A stretch of 64,000 nucleotides of DNA, taken from contig JAEEWT010000010.1 in the NCBI GenBank assembly GCA_016287755.1, positions 1-64,000 of the forward strand. The letters are read 5' to 3'. The translations under genes were made by a program, and so were the position numbers. The notes below the pieces were generated by a model. It made no database searches, was not told the origin of the DNA, and was given only the letters and a program-made list of their open reading frames with translations. The DNA is from Prevotella sp. (GTDB lineage: Bacteria > Bacteroidota > Bacteroidia > Bacteroidales > Bacteroidaceae). Shown here piece by piece: positions 59,084 to 64,000 of this stretch; within the stretch, counting starts at the first letter, position 1, and the number at the start of each line of letters is the position of its first letter.

Positions 59084-60352
59084 TTATGAGATGCTCATGA
59101 GGGTTTGCATGAACTCGTTGAGTTTGAGAAGACCGTAGGAGCCAGTAACGCACGAAACCTCGTCGTACTGCTGTACGCTATCTGGCTCGATACCTCTGTG
59201 CCAGATCAAGAACGGAACGGGCTGTCCTACGTGGATACGCATTTCTACAGGAGTAAGATGATCGGGTAGAACGGCAATGCATACCGGCTCATCCCATGTG
59301 TTCACCTCTTTATAAATAGGAGCGATAAGTCGCTGGTCGAGATACTCGATGGTCTTGAGCTTCAGCTCCAGGTCACCATCATGTCCTGCCTCATCACTCG
59401 CTTCCACATGAACGAACACGAAGTCGTCGGTTTTCAGTGCCTCAATGGCAGCCTGAGCCTTTCCCTCGTAGTTCGTGTCAGCCAGTCCGGTGGCTCCTTC
59501 CACCTCAACAATCTTCAGTCCTGCATAATGACCGATACCTCTTATCAAATCAACGGCAGAGATTACCGTTCCCGATTTCACCTGAGGATACTGCTGCATC
59601 AGCGTTTCCATGGAAGGACGATAGCCGCCGCTCCAAGGCCAGATGCTGTTGGCCTGACGCTCACCACGCTTGGCCCGCTCGGTATTAAAAGGATGCTGAG
59701 CTAATAGCTCCTGCGATTTCAGAATGAGTTCATTGATGAGATCGGCAGTTTCTTGCGGAGAGAGTCTTTTCGCAGAATCCGTATTCTCTGCGGCTTCCGG
59801 TTTCACCAGCAGCGGGCGCCATTCTTCGTTAGGGTGATCATGGGGTGGGGCACAGACGATGTGTTTGTTTCCACCTTTGATTACCAGCAGATGACGATAC
59901 TGAATACCTGTGATGAACTTCACCCGTTCGCAGCCCTCTCTTTCGTTGATGGGCTTGGCCAGTTTTTCGTTCAGATACTTGATAAGTATATCAGCATCTT
60001 GTGTTTCCAGGTTTCCGCCGTTATGTGTGATGATCTTGCCGTCTTGCAACGTGATGATATTACAGCGAATGGCAAAGTCATCGTCAGCCATTTCATAGCC
60101 TATAGATGCAGCCTCCAAGGGTCCACGACCTTCATATACCTTATTCAGGTCGTAGCCGAGAATGGCGGTGTTGGCCACCTCTGATCCTGGAGGAAATCCC
60201 TCGGGCACAGTGATGAGCCGACCACATCGACCTTCTTTTGCCAGCTGATCCATCATGGGTTTCTGGGCGTATTGCAAGAGAGTCTTCCCGCCGAGTCGTT
60301 CAACAGGAAGATCTGCCATACCATCGCCTAAAACTATAATATGCTTCATCAT
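59084..60352 (-). CDS. COG3635 phosphoglycerate-mutase-like protein, probable homoserine kinase
   Basis: A protein of 422 aa of the alkaline-phosphatase superfamily, archaeal iPGM-like. Metal-site residues sit in MMKHIIVLGDGMADLP (D10) and, near the C-terminus, VHVEASDEAGHDGD and VAVLPDH-like. The middle has the COG3635 block. No ordinary thrB is in this operon, and members of COG3635 in thr operons have been proposed and shown in other bacteria to act as homoserine kinase. The gene order thrA-x-this-thrC supports that role here over phosphoglycerate mutase. Its ATG abuts the stop of the small membrane gene. Confidence 0.85.
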   Translation of the reverse strand: MMKHIIVLGDGMADLPVERLGGKTLLQYAQKPMMDQLAKEGRCGRLITVPEGFPPGSEVANTAILGYDLNKVYEGRGPLEAASIGYEMADDDFAIRCNIITLQDGKIITHNGGNLETQDADILIKYLNEKLAKPINEREGCERVKFITGIQYRHLLVIKGGNKHIVCAPPHDHPNEEWRPLLVKPEAAENTDSAKRLSPQETADLINELILKSQELLAQHPFNTERAKRGERQANSIWPWSGGYRPSMETLMQQYPQVKSGTVISAVDLIRGIGHYAGLKIVEVEGATGLADTNYEGKAQAAIEALKTDDFVFVHVEASDEAGHDGDLELKLKTIEYLDQRLIAPIYKEVNTWDEPVCIAVLPDHLTPVEMRIHVGQPVPFLIWHRGIEPDSVQQYDEVSCVTGSYGLLKLNEFMQTLMSIS

Positions 60353-60643
60353 TTAATATGAAAAATAACCATAATAAGTATATGTATGTAGGTGTCCTTC
60401 CAATAATGCAATAATCACAAAGACCATCACATTTATCAGGAGGGCATATCCCCAAGCTGTCTTTTTAGCAATGATGAGAATAATAGATGTAATTAGCATC
60501 ACAGCACAAAAAAGGCAGATAAAAAGAAAAGTCGTTAATCCATCAAGGGGAGCCCTAAATGGGAAAAAATATGGAGTGATAATGAGTAAGTCAATTCCAA
60601 CCAATATTAATAAACGACTAATAATCTTCTTTGGGGATTTCAT
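60353..60643 (-). CDS. Small membrane protein inside the threonine operon
   Basis: A protein of 96 aa with three TM segments (LLILVGIDLLIITPYFF, TFLFICLFCAVMLITSIILII, ALLINVMVFVIIALLEG) and an aromatic C-terminus (HLHTYTYYGYFSY). It lies between thrA (9-bp gap) and the kinase gene (no gap), so it is surely co-transcribed. The DNA is more AT-rich than the neighbours. I know no family. A role linked to amino-acid transport is conceivable but not shown. Confidence 0.65.
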   Translation of the reverse strand: MKSPKKIISRLLILVGIDLLIITPYFFPFRAPLDGLTTFLFICLFCAVMLITSIILIIAKKTAWGYALLINVMVFVIIALLEGHLHTYTYYGYFSY

Positions 60644-60652
60644 TATATCGCA

Positions 60653-63127
60653 TTAAATGTTAGCGATGGACATGATGTTAGCAAAGACACCGGCAGCGGT
60701 AACTGCGGCACCGGCACCATATCCCTGAATCAGCATCGGATACTCCTTATAGCGCTCTGTGGTGAGCAGTACGATGTTGTTTGAACCCTCCAATCCGTAG
60801 AATGGATGTCCGTAGGGAACCTCCTTCAGGGCTACGCTGGTCTTGAAGGATGACGGATTGTTCTCGTCAGCTTCCATCGTAGCCACGAAGCGCCAGCGCT
60901 TGTTCTCGGCCTCGAGCACCTTACGGCGAGCCTCGAAGTCGGCATCCAGCTCAGGAAGCTTCTTCCAGAAGTCCTCTATGCTGCCCTCGAAATAGCTGTC
61001 GGGCACGAAGAGATGCTTCTCCACATCCTCCTGTTCTACCTGATAGCCAGCCTCACGTGTAAGAATCACCAGCTTACGGATTACGTCCGTACCGCTGAGG
61101 TCGATACGCGGGTCGGGCTCAGAGTAACGCTCTTCCTTGGCGCGACGCACTGTTTCAGAGAAGGGAACGTCGGCTGCAATCTCGTTGAAGATGAAGTTCA
61201 GCGTACCAGAAAGGATAGCCTCAATCTTCAGGATCTTATCACCCGAGTTACACAGGTCGTTGATGGTACCGATAATAGGCAGTCCGGCACCCACATTAGT
61301 CTCATAACGGAACCATACGCCACGGTCGCGAGCCGTCTGACGCAGCTTGATATAACTGTTATAGTCGCTGGAAGCAGCAATCTTGTTGGCTGCAACCACT
61401 GATATGTTATGCTCTAAGAATGTCTGGTAGAGTTGGGCAATCTGTCGACTGGCGGTACAATCCACGAAGACAGAGTTGAAGATGTTCATCTTCACAATCT
61501 CGTCGCGCATATGCTCTGTATTGGCCGGGAAGCCTGCACGCAGAATCTTTTCGTAGTTGTCGAGGTCGATACCATCGCGGTCGAGCACGAAGTTATCCAC
61601 ATCTGATATTCCCACCACATTCAGTTTCAGTCGTCTTGACTGCATCAGGAACTGCTGCTGGGTGCGGATCTGCTCAAGCAGCATGCCGCCCACCGTACCG
61701 ATACCGCAGATAAAGAGGTTCAGTACCTTGTATTCTGACAGGAAGAACGAGTCGTGCAGCACGTTGAGTGACTTACGCAGGAAGCGTCCATCCACCACAA
61801 AAGAGATATTCGTCTCGGAAGCACCCTGGGCACAGGCAATCACGCTGATACCTGAACGTCCCAACGTACCGAACAGCTTACCCGCAATACCTGGGGTCTG
61901 TTTCATGTTCTCACCCACAATAGCGATGGTTGCCAAACCGCTTTCTACCTGCATGGGGAACATAGCACCGGTTTCAATCTCCTTGGCAAACTCAGCGTTG
62001 AGTGCTTCAGCTGCAGCCGCAGCATCCTCATCGCGAACACCGATAGAGGTGGAGTTCTCAGAAGAAGCCTGAGATACCATGAACACGGAAATACCCTTGT
62101 TGGCCAGTGTGGTGAAGATACGACGGTTCACACCAATCACACCCACCATGGAAAGTCCGGTTACGGTGATAAGTGATGTGCCCTTGATGCTGGAGATACC
62201 CTTGATGGGCTTGTTGTCATCATCGATCTTCTCCTTGATCAGTGTTCCCGGATGGTTGGGGTTAAAGGTGTTCTTAACCTTGATAGGGATATTCTTGATG
62301 CAAACGGGATAGATGGTCGGCGGATAGATCACCTTCGCACCGAAGTTACAAAGCTCCATCGCCTCCACGTACGACAGTTCGTTAATGGTATAAGCCGACT
62401 TGATCACCTTCGGATCAGCAGTCATGAAACCATCCACATCCGTCCAGATCTCCAAAATCTCTGCATCCAAAGAAGCAGCAATGATTGCTGCGGTATAGTC
62501 AGATCCACCTCGTCCGAGGTTGGTGGTCTCATGACTATCCCTGTCTCTTGCAATAAATCCTGGAACTACGTAAACCGCTTTATTATTGGGTGTTGTGTCC
62601 ACCTGACCGAATGCTTCCTTTACCAGCTTCACGGTGAGGTCAGCATCGAGTGTATGCTTACCGTTCTTCTTCTCCGTGCGGATAAAATCGCGGGCATTCA
62701 TGCGCACGCCGTTCTTAACCAGTGAGGCCACGATGTTTGAACTCAGTCGTTCACCATAGCTCACAATAGCATCCAGTGTCTTACCACTCAGGTCGTGAAT
62801 CAGGAACACACCATAATAGATACTCCTCAACTGTTCGAAGAGGGCATCCACCTTATTAAATAAATCTACGCGTTTTTTGTTGTCGGTGATGATGGTGTCG
62901 ATCATCTGATGATGGCGTGTGACCATCGCGTCGAAATTGTCTTTCCACCGTTCGTCACCTTGGAGGGCAATCTTGGAGGTCGCTATCAACTCGTCGGTGA
63001 TGCCGTCTAATGCGCTTACTACTACTACGACAGGTTGCGTCCGAGCCTCTGCCTCTACAATTCTCTTTAAGCTCAAAATGCTTTTCACGGAACCTACGGA
63101 CGTTCCGCCAAATTTCAAAACTTTCAT
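60653..63127 (-). CDS. thrA: Bifunctional aspartokinase / homoserine dehydrogenase
   Basis: A protein of 824 aa. The aspartokinase domain begins MKVLKFGGTSVGSVKS (KFGGTSV motif) and has GRGGSDYTAAIIAASL and the tandem ACT domains (about 310-450: ITVTGLSMVGVIGV, ATIAIVGENMKQTPG). The homoserine dehydrogenase domain starts near 465 with VLNLFICGIGTVGGMLL (GxGxxG for NAD(P)) and ends with GAGAAVTAAGVFANIM. The ACT domains suggest feedback by threonine. It is the first gene of the thr operon, with promoter box 63193-63201 and a leader hairpin. Confidence 0.97.
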   Translation of the reverse strand: MKVLKFGGTSVGSVKSILSLKRIVEAEARTQPVVVVVSALDGITDELIATSKIALQGDERWKDNFDAMVTRHHQMIDTIITDNKKRVDLFNKVDALFEQLRSIYYGVFLIHDLSGKTLDAIVSYGERLSSNIVASLVKNGVRMNARDFIRTEKKNGKHTLDADLTVKLVKEAFGQVDTTPNNKAVYVVPGFIARDRDSHETTNLGRGGSDYTAAIIAASLDAEILEIWTDVDGFMTADPKVIKSAYTINELSYVEAMELCNFGAKVIYPPTIYPVCIKNIPIKVKNTFNPNHPGTLIKEKIDDDNKPIKGISSIKGTSLITVTGLSMVGVIGVNRRIFTTLANKGISVFMVSQASSENSTSIGVRDEDAAAAAEALNAEFAKEIETGAMFPMQVESGLATIAIVGENMKQTPGIAGKLFGTLGRSGISVIACAQGASETNISFVVDGRFLRKSLNVLHDSFFLSEYKVLNLFICGIGTVGGMLLEQIRTQQQFLMQSRRLKLNVVGISDVDNFVLDRDGIDLDNYEKILRAGFPANTEHMRDEIVKMNIFNSVFVDCTASRQIAQLYQTFLEHNISVVAANKIAASSDYNSYIKLRQTARDRGVWFRYETNVGAGLPIIGTINDLCNSGDKILKIEAILSGTLNFIFNEIAADVPFSETVRRAKEERYSEPDPRIDLSGTDVIRKLVILTREAGYQVEQEDVEKHLFVPDSYFEGSIEDFWKKLPELDADFEARRKVLEAENKRWRFVATMEADENNPSSFKTSVALKEVPYGHPFYGLEGSNNIVLLTTERYKEYPMLIQGYGAGAAVTAAGVFANIMSIANI

Positions 63128-63145
63128 TTCTGATTTAATAAGTTT

Positions 63146-63178
63146 GAGCGCCCTCTAACGGATGAGGGTTGGTTGCTC
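63146..63178 (-). promoter_or_regulatory. Hairpin in the thrA leader
   Basis: GAGC-...-CCCTC-(8-nt loop)-GAGGG-C-GCTC forms a two-part stem 19 nt before the thrA ATG, in a leader of about 60 nt. There is no T-run. It could affect translation of thrA; no classic Thr-rich leader peptide is seen. Confidence 0.4.
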
Positions 63179-63192
63179 GATTTAATTCGGAT

Positions 63193-63201
63193 GCAAAAGT
63201 A
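63193..63201 (-). promoter_or_regulatory. -7 promoter box of the threonine operon
   Basis: TACTTTTGC on the minus strand, 66 bp upstream of the thrA ATG. Confidence 0.6.
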
Positions 63202-63315
63202 GTAAGAATAATCCGAATAGACAACAAATTCCTCAAAAAAATAATCAGTTGTAAGTGAAAACCACTTTCAACTACATTTTTCTATTGAAAGTGAAAATCT
63301 TTGAAGAATATTTTG

Positions 63316-63323
63316 TACCTTTG
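63316..63323 (+). promoter_or_regulatory. -7 promoter box of lepA
   Basis: TACCTTTG on the plus strand, 26 bp before ATG 63349. Confidence 0.6.
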
Positions 63324-63348
63324 TACTCGAATTCAGACAAAACAATTG

Positions 63349-64000
63349 ATGCAACATATAAGGAATTTCTGTATCATCGCGCATATTGACCATGGTAAAT
63401 CCACCTTGGCCGACCGTTTGTTGGAATATACCAAGACGATCCAGATCACTGAGGGACAGATGCTGGATGATATGGATTTGGAAAAAGAACGAGGCATTAC
63501 CATCAAGAGTCATGCTATTCAGATGGAATATGACTATCCCGGTGGCGACAAAGGGGTTGAGAAGGGTAGGTATGTACTGAACCTGATCGACACTCCGGGG
63601 CATGTAGACTTCTCGTATGAGGTTTCGCGAAGCATTGCTGCCTGCGAAGGAGCACTGCTCGTGGTGGATGCTACTCAGGGAGTACAGGCGCAGACCATCT
63701 CTAACCTGTACATGGCCATAGATCATGACCTGGAAATCATTCCCGTCATCAACAAGATAGACATGCCCAGTGCTATGCCCGATGAGGTGGAGGATGAGAT
63801 CGTAGAACTGATCGGGTGCGACCGAAAAGATATTATCCGCGCAAGCGGTAAAACCGGAGAAGGCGTGGAGGACGTGCTGAATGCTGTGGTGGAGCGAATC
63901 CCTTGTCCCAAGGGCGATCCCGAAGCACCATTGCAGGCACTGATCTTCGACTCCGTGTTTAACTCCTTCCGCGGCATCATTGCCTATTTCAAGATTGAGA
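63349..64000 (+). CDS. lepA: Elongation factor 4 (LepA), 5' part
   Basis: The first 217 residues are in the window and the frame is still open at the end. The G-domain is clear: [16 protein letters not shown] (G1, with the EF4-type His), [17 protein letters not shown] (G2), [12 protein letters not shown] (G3) and NKIDMPSA (G4). EF4 is a ribosomal GTPase that can back-translocate stalled ribosomes. It diverges from the thr operon and has its own promoter. Confidence 0.96.
   Translation, partial: MQHIRNFCIIAHIDHGKSTLADRLLEYTKTIQITEGQMLDDMDLEKERGITIKSHAIQMEYDYPGGDKGVEKGRYVLNLIDTPGHVDFSYEVSRSIAACEGALLVVDATQGVQAQTISNLYMAIDHDLEIIPVINKIDMPSAMPDEVEDEIVELIGCDRKDIIRASGKTGEGVEDVLNAVVERIPCPKGDPEAPLQALIFDSVFNSFRGIIAYFKIE

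Noticed and set aside
63146..63178. Classic threonine attenuator with leader peptide
   Set aside because: No Thr/Ile-rich short ORF and no T-run after the hairpin; only the stem itself is reported.

Overview
The window looks like chromosomal DNA from a Bacteroidales bacterium, most probably of the Prevotella/Segatella group. The evidence is the recurrent promoter element TAnnTTTG upstream of most transcription units, the general absence of Shine-Dalgarno sequences, a GH10 xylanase split by a carbohydrate-binding insert, a BspA-like DUF285 protein, C-terminal tails of the ...LDGR...KGVYI.NGKK type (T9SS-like), a FeoA-FeoB fusion, a K+-type membrane pyrophosphatase, and the thrA/COG3635-type kinase/thrC operon. 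There is no prophage, integrase, transposase, rRNA or CRISPR; most of it is core genome with some accessory genes.

Layout. 1-6.2 kb: the 5' part of an outer-membrane beta-barrel gene, a two-TM winged-helix regulator, a secreted GH10 xylanase, and an overlapping operon of secreted protein, ECF sigma factor and small membrane protein. 6.3-12.7 kb: pyruvate:ferredoxin oxidoreductase, an AAA ATPase, an ATP-grasp-like protein and a His-rich tail-anchored protein. 12.8-18.8 kb: porin plus membrane pyrophosphatase, RlmD and an orphan membrane protein. 19-25 kb: pyruvate phosphate dikinase, HU/SPOR and FHA proteins, RmlC and a lipoprotein. 25-32 kb: an operon of EFR1-type flavodoxin-ferredoxin and two M6 metalloproteases, then a Dcu transporter. 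32-38 kb: a probable small RNA, ileS, a cysteine-less DksA-like protein, lspA and a DUF4296 lipoprotein. 38-46 kb: gdhA, the BspA-like protein, mltG, a degenerate MalQ-like protein with a HAD phosphatase, and ribE behind a structured RNA candidate. 46-57.6 kb: YkvA-like protein, feoAB, tRNA-Lys, ftsK-lolA-DUF5687, and exonuclease-rlmI-tilS. 57.7-64 kb: the threonine operon and the start of lepA.

How they fit together. PFOR, PPDK, membrane PPase, the C4-dicarboxylate antiporter and GDH fit an anaerobe that ferments sugars to succinate and acetate, economises on pyrophosphate and assimilates ammonia. The xylanase, M6 proteases and BspA-like protein form an exported arm that shares one C-terminal tail.

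The most unusual signals are: (i) several intergenic arrays of 13-15 bp palindromes repeated at exactly 22 bp, using at least three unrelated palindrome sequences; (ii) a MalQ homologue that is intact as a reading frame but has lost its nucleophile and active-site loops; (iii) a ~195-nt RNA candidate upstream of ribE bounded by a promoter, a 9-bp closing stem and a U-run; (iv) short palindromic or tandem repeats inserted in frame inside rlmD and thrC. All functional calls come from reading the sequence; no database search was run.
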